A DNA stretch of 64,000 nucleotides from Bacteroidales bacterium (GCA_017960475.1 JAGCZH010000008.1:1-64000); one strand, 5' to 3'; shown: positions 9,035 through 18,820, numbered from the stretch's first letter. Notes: a model not told the origin generated them from the sequence alone. Numbers and translations: made by a program.

Positions 9035-9850
9035 ATGAAAAAGACATCATATTTATTATTTCTCATCATAATATTCAGTATTTTAACAAGTTGCAACAAC
9101 ACTGAAAAATTACTGAAGAGCACCGATTATGAAGCGAAGTACAATGCCGCGGTAAAATATTACAACGAGGAACGTTATTCTCCAGCCCGACAATTGTTCG
9201 AAAACCTCATGCTCTACTATCGTGGCAATGAGCATGCCGAGGACATAGCATGGTACTACGCACAAAGTCTTTTAAAATCAACATACTACTATACTGCCTC
9301 ATATCAATTCAAGACATTTAGCAAACGCTATCCCTATAGCAGTAGAGCCGAGGAGGCCGTTTTCCTGTCCGCCTACTGCAAGTACATGGATTCTCCTTCA
9401 TACACCCTCGACCAAACCACAACAAAAGAGGCCATTACCGAGTTGGAGCAATTCGCAGACCGATATCCTCAAAGCACACATATACCTGAAGTCAACGAAT
9501 ACCTTGACGAGCTACGCAACAAGCTGATGCAAAAGGACTACGAAATCGCCTATGGATATTATAACACTGAGTCGTACCGCGCCGCCGTAGTGGCACTTAA
9601 CAATTTCATTAACGACTATCCAGAGTCACCACACCGTGAAGAGGCGATGTACTATATCATCAAAGCTGGCTACCAATACGCCATCAACAGTCGAGAAGAC
9701 AAGATGAAAGAACGCTTGCAGCAGGTCATCAACAACTTTGACAAATTCGCCACGACATTCAAAAACTCAAAATACATGTCCGACTGTCAGGCCATCTACA
9801 CCAACAGCAAAGCAATGCTACTGAAAATAGACACCCCAAACAGCAAATAG
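9035..9850 (+). CDS. bamD: Outer membrane protein assembly lipoprotein BamD
   Basis: Essential TPR lipoprotein of the BAM complex, which inserts beta-barrels into the outer membrane from its inner face. Residues 1-19 form a lipoprotein signal peptide with lipobox LTSC (C20). TPR-like repeats follow (YYNEERYSPARQLFENLM, FKTFSKRYPYSSRAEEAVF, LNNFINDYPESPHREEAMYY), typical of BamD. The frame extends 12 codons upstream to a TTG at 8999, but that stretch overlaps the promoter, and the ATG at 9035 gives a perfect signal peptide. Downstream rpoZ and coaBC follow closely, the usual Bacteroidota order. Confidence 0.93.
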   Translation: MKKTSYLLFLIIIFSILTSCNNTEKLLKSTDYEAKYNAAVKYYNEERYSPARQLFENLMLYYRGNEHAEDIAWYYAQSLLKSTYYYTASYQFKTFSKRYPYSSRAEEAVFLSAYCKYMDSPSYTLDQTTTKEAITELEQFADRYPQSTHIPEVNEYLDELRNKLMQKDYEIAYGYYNTESYRAAVVALNNFINDYPESPHREEAMYYIIKAGYQYAINSREDKMKERLQQVINNFDKFATTFKNSKYMSDCQAIYTNSKAMLLKIDTPNSK

Positions 9851-9917
9851 GGACATGGTCTGTCTGACGACAGACGACAAACGCCCAAGAAAAAAAATTA
9901 AAATCCGACATATACAA

Positions 9918-10316
9918 ATGGAAACCAAAAAAAACAGACCCGTTAACACTACCATTACCAGAAACACCGAATTGTTCAGCGAGGGTACAAACAACATCTA
10001 CGAGACTGTCGCCGTACTTTCAAAACGTTCCAACCAAATCGCCAGCGATATGAAAAGAGAGCTCCACAAGAAAATCGAGGAGTTTTCTTCGGGTATCGAC
10101 ACCATGGACGAGATCTATGAGAACCGCGAGCAGATCGAAGTTGTCCGTCACTATGAGCAACTGCCCAAGCCGACACTGCAGGCCACACAGGAATACCTGA
10201 ACAACGAGATATATTTTCGCAATCCCGCCAAAGAAGACCAAAACATGCAGCGCTTAGAAGCCATGGAGAATGAAGCCATAGCCGAGGGTGCAACAGAGAA
10301 GAAAAATGAAGAATGA
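9918..10316 (+). CDS. rpoZ: RNA polymerase omega (Rpb6-like) subunit
   Basis: A 132-residue protein resembling the Bacteroidota Rpb6/omega family of small RNA polymerase subunits that help assemble the core enzyme. Supporting motifs are NIYETVAVLSKRSNQIA near residue 27 and a LPKPTLQATQEYLNNEI segment. The start is taken at ATG 9918 because the residues encoded upstream (from GTG 9855) are not family-like. Its position between bamD and coaBC is the conserved Bacteroidota arrangement and supports the call. Its 3' end overlaps the coaBC start by 11 bp, suggesting translational coupling. Confidence 0.82.
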   Translation: METKKNRPVNTTITRNTELFSEGTNNIYETVAVLSKRSNQIASDMKRELHKKIEEFSSGIDTMDEIYENREQIEVVRHYEQLPKPTLQATQEYLNNEIYFRNPAKEDQNMQRLEAMENEAIAEGATEKKNEE

Positions 10317-11571
10317 TGAACCTGTTGTCGCCACACCGGCAACGACAGCTCCTCTACATGGCAAGCACATCATTGTCGGAATAACAGGCGGCATAGCTGC
10401 ATACAAGGCACCCCTGCTTGTCAGGTTGCTCATCAAAGCTGGTGCCGAGGTTCGTTGTGCCGTTACCGAACATGCAATGCAATTCGTAACGCCTTTGACT
10501 TTGGAAACGGTATCGAACAACAGCGTTTATTCCGACCTTTTCGACCGCGGCAACACCCACAGCACTGAGCATATAGCACTGAAAGACTGGGGTGACGCCA
10601 TTGTTGTGGCTCCAGCCACCGCCAACATCATCGGCAAGATGGCTAATGGCATCGCCGACGACGCACTTTCAACACTTCTCCTTTCCTTCAGGAAAGACAC
10701 CTTCGTTTGTCCTGCAATGAACACGAACATGCTGGATAGTCCAGCCTTCAAACGCAATGTCGCGATACTACGCAACGACGGAGTTTGTTTCATTGAAAGC
10801 GATAGCGGAGAACTTGCCTGCGGCACATATGGCAACGGTCGTATGGCAGAACCAGAGCATATAGCGAGAACTGTCATCGAGACATTGTCCAACAATAAAG
10901 ACTGTGACAACGTCCTGGCAGGAAAGAGGATTCTGATTACCGCCGGACCCACCTACGAAAAAATAGACTCGGTGCGTTTCATAGGCAATTTCTCTACAGG
11001 AAAAATGGGATTTGCCTTAGCAGAAGAGCTTGCCAGACGAGGATGCCAAGTGTCGCTGGTAACAGGACCGACAAGTCTGACAACATCACATCCAGCCATA
11101 GAACGTATCGATGTTCTTTCCGCACGACAAATGTTCGACGCCGCCACACATCTGTTTGAATCATGCGACGCCGCCATACTTAGCGCCGCTGTCGCCGACT
11201 TCCGTCCCGAAAACGAAGCCGACCACAAAATAAAAAAACAAAATGACCATGATGGAATGACAATCCACTTGGTTCAAAACCCCGACATACTGGCCACTCT
11301 GGGGAACAACAAACGAGAAGGGCAATATCTTGTGGGCTTTGCTTTGGAAACAGACAACGAGATTGACAACGCCAAAAAGAAACTCACAAAGAAAAACCTT
11401 GATTTCATAGTCCTAAACTCATTGCATGACAAAGGCGCCGGTTTCGGACACGACACCAACAAAGTCACCATAATAGACAGGGCCGGAACAGTGAATCACT
11501 GCCAACTTAAAAGCAAGAAAGCCGTGGCCTGTGATATCGCCGACAAACTGTCGGAGATTATGAGTGCCTAA
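10306..11571 (+). CDS. coaBC: Bifunctional phosphopantothenoylcysteine decarboxylase / phosphopantothenate-cysteine ligase
   Basis: Two consecutive coenzyme A biosynthesis steps in one 421-residue protein. The N-terminal CoaC flavoprotein shows GITGGIAAYKAP (25-36), catalytic H89 in EHIAL, PAMNTNML (137-143) and a substrate-clamp cysteine C172 in ELACGTYGNGRM. The C-terminal CoaB domain starts near 206 (GKRILITAGPTYEKIDSVR) with STGKMG and AAVADFRP. The ATG at 10306 is preferred over a GTG at 10288 because it is closer to the conserved domain; both lie within the end of rpoZ. Confidence 0.96.
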   Translation: MKNDEPVVATPATTAPLHGKHIIVGITGGIAAYKAPLLVRLLIKAGAEVRCAVTEHAMQFVTPLTLETVSNNSVYSDLFDRGNTHSTEHIALKDWGDAIVVAPATANIIGKMANGIADDALSTLLLSFRKDTFVCPAMNTNMLDSPAFKRNVAILRNDGVCFIESDSGELACGTYGNGRMAEPEHIARTVIETLSNNKDCDNVLAGKRILITAGPTYEKIDSVRFIGNFSTGKMGFALAEELARRGCQVSLVTGPTSLTTSHPAIERIDVLSARQMFDAATHLFESCDAAILSAAVADFRPENEADHKIKKQNDHDGMTIHLVQNPDILATLGNNKREGQYLVGFALETDNEIDNAKKKLTKKNLDFIVLNSLHDKGAGFGHDTNKVTIIDRAGTVNHCQLKSKKAVACDIADKLSEIMSA

Positions 11572-11604
11572 GAGGCTAAAAAAGGAATTGTGAGAGAATA
11601 CAAG

Positions 11605-11652
11605 TTGTACTCTCATACAGTCACAACAATATGAGAAAGGCTGAGAGTACAA
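11605..11652. repeat. Intergenic inverted repeat
   Basis: An 11-bp perfect inverted repeat (11605-11615 with 11642-11652, TTGTACTCTCA and its complement) spaced by 26 nt, between coaBC and the lytic transglycosylase gene. There is no clean T-run after it, so it may be a regulatory site or a weak terminator. Confidence 0.5.
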
Positions 11653-11686
11653 TATTTTGTAACGCTTTAAACCATTATCAGAGAGT

Positions 11687-12682
11687 ATGAAAGACAAAAA
11701 AAGCACCATAGCATTAGTCCTTTCCGTTGTAGCGATAGCAATGCTCACCTTTGTTTGCGCCACAAGCAAGAGCGCAGACTCAAAAGATGAAAATATCAAA
11801 CAACAGCTAAAAACGGGTCGCACACTACCAATAACCCTTTCTCCTATCCTACCCGACACACTAGACTTCTGTGGCGAGGCTGCACCCCTCGACGTCTACT
11901 ATGTACGCGAGGGACTTGACCGCGAACTGATTTCCTTCACTTATGGCCACACATCCACAATGATGTGTTTTAAAAGAGCATATCGCTATTTCCCTGTCAT
12001 TGAGCCAATCCTGAAGAAAAACGGAATACCTGAAGATTTCAAATATCTGTGTGTCATAGAAAGTAGCCTTACCAACGCCACCTCTCCAGCTAAAGCCCAA
12101 GGCTTTTGGCAATTCATGAAATCAACGGGACAGACTTACAATCTTGAGATCAACGACGAGATTGATATGCGCAACAACCTTGAAGCCTCTACCGAAGCCG
12201 CCTGCAAGTTTCTAAAATCACTATACAACCGTTTAGGCAGCTGGACTGCGGCAGCGGCATCGTACAACTGTGGCGAGGGAGGGCTCTCACGCAACATGGA
12301 CAAACAAAGCGCCAAAAGTTATTACCACACCAAACTCAATAACGAAACCAGCCGCTATGTTTTCCGCATTCTGGCCATGAAGCAAGTAATGCAACATCCA
12401 CAAGACTACGGATTCTTCTTGCGCCCCTGCGACCTCTATCCACCTATTCCGACACGCAGCGTGACTCTTAGCGGACAGAATGTAGACCTATATGACTTCG
12501 CACGCAAAAACGGGGTGTCCTACAAAGTGTTCCGTGAGTTGAACCCATGGATTACCACTGAGAAACTCACCAACCGTGCCAACAAGAAATACACCGTTAA
12601 GCTTCCTGCAGAAAGCGGCATAAGCCTGAGCAAGATACGCACCGACAAGGACAAAAGCACAGAATACATAAGCAAAATATAG
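11687..12682 (+). CDS. Membrane-anchored lytic transglycosylase (MltD-like)
   Basis: Cleaves peptidoglycan glycan strands to 1,6-anhydromuropeptides in the periplasm. The 331-residue protein has an N-terminal hydrophobic signal/anchor (about 8-26). An SLT domain spans about 110-240: catalytic Glu in LCVIESSLTNATSPAKAQGFWQF (shown here only as IESSL), then SYNCGEGG and SRYVFRILA. The C-terminal ~60 residues (VDLYDFARKNGVSYKVFRELNPWI) look like a single divergent LysM module for murein binding. The start is ATG 11687. It sits on the same strand as coaBC and uvrA, 31 bp before uvrA. Confidence 0.88.
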   Translation: MKDKKSTIALVLSVVAIAMLTFVCATSKSADSKDENIKQQLKTGRTLPITLSPILPDTLDFCGEAAPLDVYYVREGLDRELISFTYGHTSTMMCFKRAYRYFPVIEPILKKNGIPEDFKYLCVIESSLTNATSPAKAQGFWQFMKSTGQTYNLEINDEIDMRNNLEASTEAACKFLKSLYNRLGSWTAAAASYNCGEGGLSRNMDKQSAKSYYHTKLNNETSRYVFRILAMKQVMQHPQDYGFFLRPCDLYPPIPTRSVTLSGQNVDLYDFARKNGVSYKVFRELNPWITTEKLTNRANKKYTVKLPAESGISLSKIRTDKDKSTEYISKI

Positions 12683-12713
12683 AACATACATCAGATAATC
12701 CGAAAAGCACAAC

Positions 12714-15545
12714 ATGCAGAAACTCGAAATATTAGGAGCACGAGAACACAACCTGCAGAACATAGATATCGATTTGCCGCGCAACGCTCTTGTCGTTTTT
12801 ACTGGTCTTAGCGGCAGCGGCAAATCTTCTCTGGCCTTCGACACCATATATGCCGAAGGTCAGCGTCGCTATATGGAGACCTTCTCAGCCTATGCGCGCC
12901 ATTTCATAGGCAACATGGAACGTCCCGACGTGGACAGCATCAACGGCCTTAGTCCCGTTATATCCATAGAACAGAAAACGACAAATAAAAACCCCAGATC
13001 CACAGTAGGAACAGTAACTGAAATTTACGACTTCGTACGATTGCTTTTTGCCCGTGTCGCCGACGCCTATTCACATGTCAGCGGCAAAAAAATGATCAAA
13101 TACTCCGAGCAACAGATTCTGGATATCATCGTCGAGGAATACAACGGCAAAGAGATTCTCATCCTGGCACCATTAGTGCGAAGCCGCAAAGGGCACTACC
13201 GCGAACTGTTTCAGCAGATAGCAAAAAAAGGATACCTGCGTGTTCGTATTGATGGAGAGATACGAGAGCTGACCTACAACATGCAAGTAGACCGGTACAA
13301 AACCCACGACATAGAACTTGTCGTCGACCGTATACGAGTGGGAGAGAAAAGTATGCGGCGCCTCGAGGAGGCCATAAAGTCCGCCTTCAAACAAGGCAAA
13401 GGAATGCTGATGGTACTCGACAACGCCACAAGCGCTAACAACCCATCAATACGCTACTTCAGCCGTATGCTTATGGATCCGGATTCAGGCATATCCTATC
13501 CAGAACCAGAGCCCAACACATTCTCTTTCAATTCGCCCTATGGCGCATGCCCACACTGCAACGGTCTGGGAGAGATATCCGAAATAGACATCAAGAAAAT
13601 CATTCCCAACCCGCAAAAGAGCATCCGTGACGGAGCTCTGGACCTGCTTGGCAAATACTCCTCGACCAACTACCTATACCGTCAACTTGAGAATCTCGGT
13701 CACCAATATAATTTCACTGTCGACGATCCACTTAATACCCTTAGCGACGAAGCCATGAACGCAATCCTATACGGCACAAGCGACTATTTGGGTATCAACG
13801 ACGACGGCGAAAGTGGATACCGAGGCGGGTTCCCCGGAATTGCCAACTACATCAACGAGATGGCCACCGACGAACAGCCTGCCTCGCTTCAAAAATGGGC
13901 GGCAAGTTTCATGAACACCGTGCCCTGCCCCTCTTGTCATGGTCATCGGTTGAAAAAAGAGTCCCTCTGTTTCCTTGTCGACGGGAAAAACATAGGCGAA
14001 GTGGCCTCCATGAACCTTACCGAATTCTATGAGTGGAGCAGCAACTTGGAGGATAAATTGGAACCAAGCCGACGCACTGTCGCTCACGAAATCATACGAG
14101 AGATAAACACCCGCACCAGATTTCTGCTCGATGTCGGCGTAGGTTACCTCTCTTTGAACAGGACATCGAAAAGCTTAAGTGGAGGTGAAAGCCAGCGCAT
14201 TCGATTAGCAACACAAATCGGCGCCAAACTTGTCAACGTGCTCTATATCCTCGACGAGCCCTCGATAGGACTTCACCAACGCGACAACCGACGCCTTATT
14301 GACGCACTTAAAGAGTTGCGGGATCTGGGCAACTCAGTAATAGTTGTGGAGCACGACCGCGACATGATACTCTCTGCCGACTATGTCGTCGATATAGGGC
14401 CAGGGGCAGGAATAAGAGGAGGCAAAATAGTGGCCTCGGGACCATTGGACAAATTCCTGAAATACAAAACCCTGACATGTGACTACCTGAACAGGGTGCG
14501 CGACATCGAGATACCTATTCGTCGCAGCGCGGAACAGCGCAAACATATAGTCCTTGAAGGAGCCACAGGTAACAACTTGAAAAATGTGACACTCGACATT
14601 CCTCTGGGTTTGTTTGTGTGTGTCACCGGCGTCAGCGGCAGCGGCAAATCGAGCCTCATCAACGAGACTCTTCACCCCATCCTAAACCAACATTTCTATC
14701 ATTCACAGAAACGTCCACTTCCCTACAGCAAAATAACGGGTATAGACAACATTGACAAAGTCATAGAGATAGACCAGGCTCCTATTGGACGCACTCCTCG
14801 TTCCAATCCCGCCACCTATGTTGGGATTTTTGACGAGATAAGACAGCTTTTCGCCATGCTCCCCAGTGCGAAAATAAGAGGATATAAGCCCGGCCGATTC
14901 TCATTCAATGTCAGCGGTGGACGCTGTGACACATGCAAAGGCGCCGGTGTCCGCACCATAGAGATGAATTTCCTGCCAGATGTATATATCAACTGCGAGG
15001 TATGCAACGGCAAACGCTACAATAGAGAGACCCTCGAGATACGCTATAGAGGCAAATCCATCGCCGACGTTCTGGATATGACCATCAACGAGGCCGTGGA
15101 GTTCTTTGAACCATATCCCAAAATAGCCCGCAAACTTCAAGCCGTCAAAGACGTGGGGTTGGGTTATATTACCCTTGGGCAATCGTCGACAACACTGAGT
15201 GGAGGCGAGGCGCAACGCATAAAACTGGCGACAGAATTGGCGAAAAGCGATACTGGCAACACTTTATATATCCTCGACGAGCCAACAACAGGACTGCATT
15301 TCGAGGATATCCGCGTTCTGCTAGAAGTGCTTCAGAAGTTAGTCGACAAAGGAAACACCGTTCTTATCATTGAACACAACATGGATGTGATAAAAGTCGC
15401 CGACTGGATTATTGACATCGGACCCGACGGAGGCGTAAAAGGAGGAGAGATAGTCTTCGCCGGCACTCCGGAGGAACTAGCCAATAATACCGAAAACTAC
15501 ACAGGGATATACCTTAAAGAGGAACTGGAATCCATAAAAAAATAA
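12714..15545 (+). CDS. uvrA: Excinuclease ABC subunit A
   Basis: DNA damage-recognition ATPase of nucleotide excision repair, acting with UvrB and UvrC. The 943-residue length is normal. Two ABC ATPase modules are present: Walker A GLSGSGKSS (about 33-41) with signature SLSGGESQRIRLA, and Walker A GVSGSGKSS with signature LSGGEAQRIKLA. Zinc-finger pairs are intact (CPHCNGLG, CPSCHGHR, and CDTCKGAG with CEVCNGKR). ATG 12714 opens with the typical EILGAREHNLQNIDIDLPR. It is probably cotranscribed with the preceding transglycosylase. Confidence 0.98.
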   Translation: MQKLEILGAREHNLQNIDIDLPRNALVVFTGLSGSGKSSLAFDTIYAEGQRRYMETFSAYARHFIGNMERPDVDSINGLSPVISIEQKTTNKNPRSTVGTVTEIYDFVRLLFARVADAYSHVSGKKMIKYSEQQILDIIVEEYNGKEILILAPLVRSRKGHYRELFQQIAKKGYLRVRIDGEIRELTYNMQVDRYKTHDIELVVDRIRVGEKSMRRLEEAIKSAFKQGKGMLMVLDNATSANNPSIRYFSRMLMDPDSGISYPEPEPNTFSFNSPYGACPHCNGLGEISEIDIKKIIPNPQKSIRDGALDLLGKYSSTNYLYRQLENLGHQYNFTVDDPLNTLSDEAMNAILYGTSDYLGINDDGESGYRGGFPGIANYINEMATDEQPASLQKWAASFMNTVPCPSCHGHRLKKESLCFLVDGKNIGEVASMNLTEFYEWSSNLEDKLEPSRRTVAHEIIREINTRTRFLLDVGVGYLSLNRTSKSLSGGESQRIRLATQIGAKLVNVLYILDEPSIGLHQRDNRRLIDALKELRDLGNSVIVVEHDRDMILSADYVVDIGPGAGIRGGKIVASGPLDKFLKYKTLTCDYLNRVRDIEIPIRRSAEQRKHIVLEGATGNNLKNVTLDIPLGLFVCVTGVSGSGKSSLINETLHPILNQHFYHSQKRPLPYSKITGIDNIDKVIEIDQAPIGRTPRSNPATYVGIFDEIRQLFAMLPSAKIRGYKPGRFSFNVSGGRCDTCKGAGVRTIEMNFLPDVYINCEVCNGKRYNRETLEIRYRGKSIADVLDMTINEAVEFFEPYPKIARKLQAVKDVGLGYITLGQSSTTLSGGEAQRIKLATELAKSDTGNTLYILDEPTTGLHFEDIRVLLEVLQKLVDKGNTVLIIEHNMDVIKVADWIIDIGPDGGVKGGEIVFAGTPEELANNTENYTGIYLKEELESIKK

Positions 15546-15583
15546 AAAAAAGACATTCTGCCGTAATGTGAAAAACAATACAT

Positions 15584-16765
15584 ATGAACACTATCATTAC
15601 AACAATATATCTTCTCGGTGTTCCATTGCTAGTAATGCGTCTTTCTAAACGTTGGGAATGGATAGACAAAGTCAGTCCTATGACTGTACTCTACATTATT
15701 GGACTTGCCGTTGCAAACCTTATTCCAGACAATAATCCTGTTTTTAATGTCGACACGAACACAAACACCCTTTTCAGTAACCTCGCAGTACCCTTGGCGA
15801 TACCGCTCATGCTTATGGGATGTGACATGAACAACTGGAATGTCGGCAAAGCATTTAAAGTGTTCTTTTCCGGACTAATCGCCGTGTTGATAGCGACAGT
15901 CGCGGGATTCTATATTTTCCAGCCTTCTGAACACACACCCGAAAGTTATAAAGCCTTCGCTCAAGTGTGCGCCGTGGCAACAGGTATATACACAGGAGGC
16001 ATCCCTAACATGGGTGCAATAAAGCAAGCTGTCGGCATGCCCCACCAAACCTATCTTTATATTACAAGCTACGACCTCATTGTCACAGGGTTGTACCTCG
16101 TCTTTGTGATATTCTTCGGAAAAACGGTGTTTCGGAAACTGCTGCCGACCAAGTTGTCGCACAGCGAAAATTCAACACATGATGACAACAAAGAGGAAAG
16201 CGGGAATAAGAGTGTGAACCCGTTCGACAAAGAGCATCTGAAATCAACATTGTTGGCCGTTGGACTCACACTGGCCATAGCAGCAGTATCGTATATTGTG
16301 TCGCTGCTATTATCTAAAGATGGCGACCCCAACATGACAGTACTTATACTCCTGCTCACCACATTGGCTATAGCGGCGTCTTTTCTGCCACCCATGAAAA
16401 AGCAGCAGCACTCTTTCGACCTCGGACTATACTGCGTATATGTCTTCTGTCTCGCCATAGCCACAGCCTGCAATGTGCGAGAAATGGACATTGCTGGAAG
16501 CATGCCGATATTATACTACTTAGGGTTTATAATACTCGGCTCGCTGATACTGCAAATACTGTTCGCCAAACTACTTAAAATTGATGGCGACTCTGTAATG
16601 GTATGCAGTGTAGCCCTTATCAATTCGCCGCCTTTCGTTCCTCTTGCAGCAGCGCTGCTTAACAATAAAAACATCGTTGTCCTCGGAATCACCGTTGGAC
16701 TACTAGGTTATATGATAGGCAACTATTTAGGAATAGGACTATACCACATGTTGATGATACTCTGA
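15584..16765 (+). CDS. DUF819 family integral membrane protein
   Basis: A 393-residue polytopic inner-membrane protein with about ten hydrophobic segments. The motif CAVATGIYTGGIPNMGAIKQ and the late segment SVALINSPPFVPLAAALLN are characteristic of the DUF819 (YjcL-like) family. The substrate is unknown; a transporter-like role is inferred only from topology. A charged loop (about 195-220, HSENSTHDDNKEESGNK) separates two halves. It starts 38 bp after uvrA on the same strand and ends convergently with the thioesterase gene. Confidence 0.85.
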   Translation: MNTIITTIYLLGVPLLVMRLSKRWEWIDKVSPMTVLYIIGLAVANLIPDNNPVFNVDTNTNTLFSNLAVPLAIPLMLMGCDMNNWNVGKAFKVFFSGLIAVLIATVAGFYIFQPSEHTPESYKAFAQVCAVATGIYTGGIPNMGAIKQAVGMPHQTYLYITSYDLIVTGLYLVFVIFFGKTVFRKLLPTKLSHSENSTHDDNKEESGNKSVNPFDKEHLKSTLLAVGLTLAIAAVSYIVSLLLSKDGDPNMTVLILLLTTLAIAASFLPPMKKQQHSFDLGLYCVYVFCLAIATACNVREMDIAGSMPILYYLGFIILGSLILQILFAKLLKIDGDSVMVCSVALINSPPFVPLAAALLNNKNIVVLGITVGLLGYMIGNYLGIGLYHMLMIL

Positions 16766-16794
16766 GGCTTAAATCGTTATCGTTGCTAAGCCTC
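16764..16794. terminator. Hairpin at convergent gene ends
   Basis: An 8-bp perfect inverted repeat (GAGGCTTA 16764-16771 with 16787-16794) overlaps the last codons of both convergent genes. It lacks strong T-runs, so terminator function is tentative. Confidence 0.45.
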
Positions 16795-17196
16795 TCTGGA
16801 ATCAAATTCCATCACACGCTTTTTCACATCCTCAGGAATAGCCGCACTGGTGGCAGTACTACGGCAATATCCTGACAATACTGTACGACATGTTGCACAT
16901 GGCTGACCAGTCTCAGTATTTACAATCTGCTGTGTCACCTGCAAACTTTTGTTGCCCCAATGCGAGACAACCGATGTTACCGCTATGTTGTCGTTCCAAT
17001 GTATTTGACTGATAAAATCAACCTCCAGATGGACAATCATGACACAGAAATCACCCTCCTCAGGAGTCACAGGTATGCCTGCGTCAGCGAAATAACGGGA
17101 CTTGCCGAGGTCAAAAAATTCCATTATCACAGCATTGTTGACATGACCCATCATGTCGACATCATTGAAACGAAGTTGTAAAGGGAGAGTATGCAT
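16786..17196 (-). CDS. Hotdog-fold acyl-CoA thioesterase
   Basis: A 136-residue single hotdog domain of the YbgC/4-hydroxybenzoyl-CoA thioesterase type. The signature RFNDVDMMGHVNNAVIMEFF near the N-terminus carries the catalytic Asp (in NDVD) and the GHVNN turn. It is expected to hydrolyse acyl-CoA in the cytoplasm; the physiological substrate cannot be told. It is the last gene of a leftward cluster with a histidine kinase (24-bp gap) and response regulator. Confidence 0.88.
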   Translation of the reverse strand: MHTLPLQLRFNDVDMMGHVNNAVIMEFFDLGKSRYFADAGIPVTPEEGDFCVMIVHLEVDFISQIHWNDNIAVTSVVSHWGNKSLQVTQQIVNTETGQPCATCRTVLSGYCRSTATSAAIPEDVKKRVMEFDSREA

Positions 17197-17220
17197 AGAG
17201 AAGTTTTTTTGTTGTAATAA

Positions 17221-18069
17221 TTAATTCATTTTCTTTTTAAGAGAGAAGAAAAACTCCAGGCCTCCCTCATCTCTGTTTCTCACATAAATGTCGCCACCAT
17301 GGAAGAGCACAGCGTGCTTGACAATGGAGAGACCCAATCCTGTACCGCCATTACGTCTGCTTCTACCCTCGTCGATACGCAAAAAACGGTCAAAGAGTTT
17401 GGGTATATACTTGTTGTCCACACCTTTGCCCGTATCGAAAAAATGGATATAGTATTTGTCGTCATCCTTGCGATAGCATTCAATACTTGCGCTGACACCG
17501 TCACCTGCATACATTATCACATTCTCAAGCAAATTGCGGAAAATACTATATACCAGACTGTGATTCCCCATGATATTAATCGTTTCCGGCAAATTGTTGT
17601 TCACTGTGATTCCATTTTCCTTGCACAGGCTGTCTAATTCCAACACCGCCTCATCAGCGATGTCGCGCACATTGACAGACTCTGTCGGGAACAATGCCGA
17701 CGATTCCTCAAGCTTGTTAATTAAAGAGACATCATTGATAAGGTCGGAGAGGCGAAGTGTCTGGGAGTAACAGCGTTCCAGGAAGAAAGCCCTCTTTTCA
17801 TCATCGATGGGTTTGTCGCCCAGCAATATCTCAAGGTATCCCCGAATACTCGAAACGGGAGTCTTGAGTTCGTGAGCGATATTGTTTGTCATCTCTTGTT
17901 TCAGTTGCCTGTTACGCTCCTGCTCTTCAATAATCTGGCTTTTCGACTCTTCCAAAGATGCGGCGAGGTCAGTAAGCTTACGAATAAGTCTACGCTGTCG
18001 CAGATGATTTAAAACCAAAAAGACGACAGAAGCGACAACAACAGCACTGACAAGGTAAACAGTAAACAT
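17221..18069 (-). CDS. Sensor histidine kinase
   Basis: A 282-residue membrane-bound kinase with one N-terminal transmembrane helix (2-21) and no periplasmic sensor domain. A coiled-coil linker (30-60) leads to the HisKA box NIAHELKTPVSS with phospho-acceptor H66. The HATPase domain shows the N box (NLLENVIMY), G1 (DTGKGV), F box (LFDRFLR) and G2 (GGTGLGLSIVKH). It would phosphorylate the response regulator encoded 68 bp upstream. The lack of an input domain suggests it senses membrane state or a partner protein; the signal is unknown. Confidence 0.93.
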   Translation of the reverse strand: MFTVYLVSAVVVASVVFLVLNHLRQRRLIRKLTDLAASLEESKSQIIEEQERNRQLKQEMTNNIAHELKTPVSSIRGYLEILLGDKPIDDEKRAFFLERCYSQTLRLSDLINDVSLINKLEESSALFPTESVNVRDIADEAVLELDSLCKENGITVNNNLPETINIMGNHSLVYSIFRNLLENVIMYAGDGVSASIECYRKDDDKYYIHFFDTGKGVDNKYIPKLFDRFLRIDEGRSRRNGGTGLGLSIVKHAVLFHGGDIYVRNRDEGGLEFFFSLKKKMN

Positions 18070-18137
18070 TGGATTTTGTATCTATATTATTGACAATTCT
18101 TATATAAGACACTGATACTATATTACTTTAATCTTCA

Positions 18138-18818
18138 TCATTCTGTAACGAAAACATATCCGAAACCGGAGTGGTTGACAATCATGTCGGCGTAAGAACC
18201 GATTTTTTTCCTCAAGCGGGCTATATGAACATCCACAGAGCGTTCGCTGACGTATGTGTCGTCATCCCATACCGTGTCGATGATCTGCTGACGACTGAAA
18301 TGATCGCCATGATGTTGCAAAAGTAGCGAGAGAATTAGGAATTCCTTCTTGGTAAGCATGACAGGCTGTCCGTCAACAATGACGGACTTTCGAGGTATGT
18401 CAACTTCAAGACCCTCATATTTCAGAATCCCATCCTTCATACCATTGGAATCACTGGTACGTCTCAACACAGCCTTGATTCTGGCAAGTATGGCAGGGAA
18501 AGAGAAAGGCTTGGTAATGTAGTCGTCGGCGCCACAGTCGAATCCATCAAGCATATCCACTTCAGAACTCTTGGCTGTAAGGAAAACGATAGGAATCTGG
18601 TTCCCATTCGACCGGAGGTGTTTTGCCAAATCAAATCCCGACATAGAGTCCATCATGACATCGAGGAGAAGTAGGTCGTAATGCTGTCCATTATCAAAAC
18701 AAGCAAGAGCCTCCTCCGCAGAGAAAGCACGCTGAGTCTCGTACCCTTCGCTTTCAAGATTGAAACAAAGGATCTCACAAAGGTCTGGTTCATCGTCAAC
18801 GACGAGAATACGTGTCAT
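18138..18818 (-). CDS. OmpR/PhoB-family response regulator
   Basis: A 226-residue transcription factor. The receiver domain has the acidic pocket D8/D9, phospho-acceptor D53 (LLLDVMM), T81 and K103 (ITKPF). The C-terminal winged-helix domain (about 128-225) has the typical pattern LTKKEFLILSLLLQHHG and RSVDVHIARLRKKIG. It is paired with the kinase just downstream. It starts 3 bp after the end of the YqeY-like gene, so the two are likely cotranscribed and translationally coupled. It resembles RprY-type regulators of Bacteroides, but identity cannot be fixed from sequence alone. Confidence 0.94.
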   Translation of the reverse strand: MTRILVVDDEPDLCEILCFNLESEGYETQRAFSAEEALACFDNGQHYDLLLLDVMMDSMSGFDLAKHLRSNGNQIPIVFLTAKSSEVDMLDGFDCGADDYITKPFSFPAILARIKAVLRRTSDSNGMKDGILKYEGLEVDIPRKSVIVDGQPVMLTKKEFLILSLLLQHHGDHFSRQQIIDTVWDDDTYVSERSVDVHIARLRKKIGSYADMIVNHSGFGYVFVTE

Positions 18819-18820
18819 TC

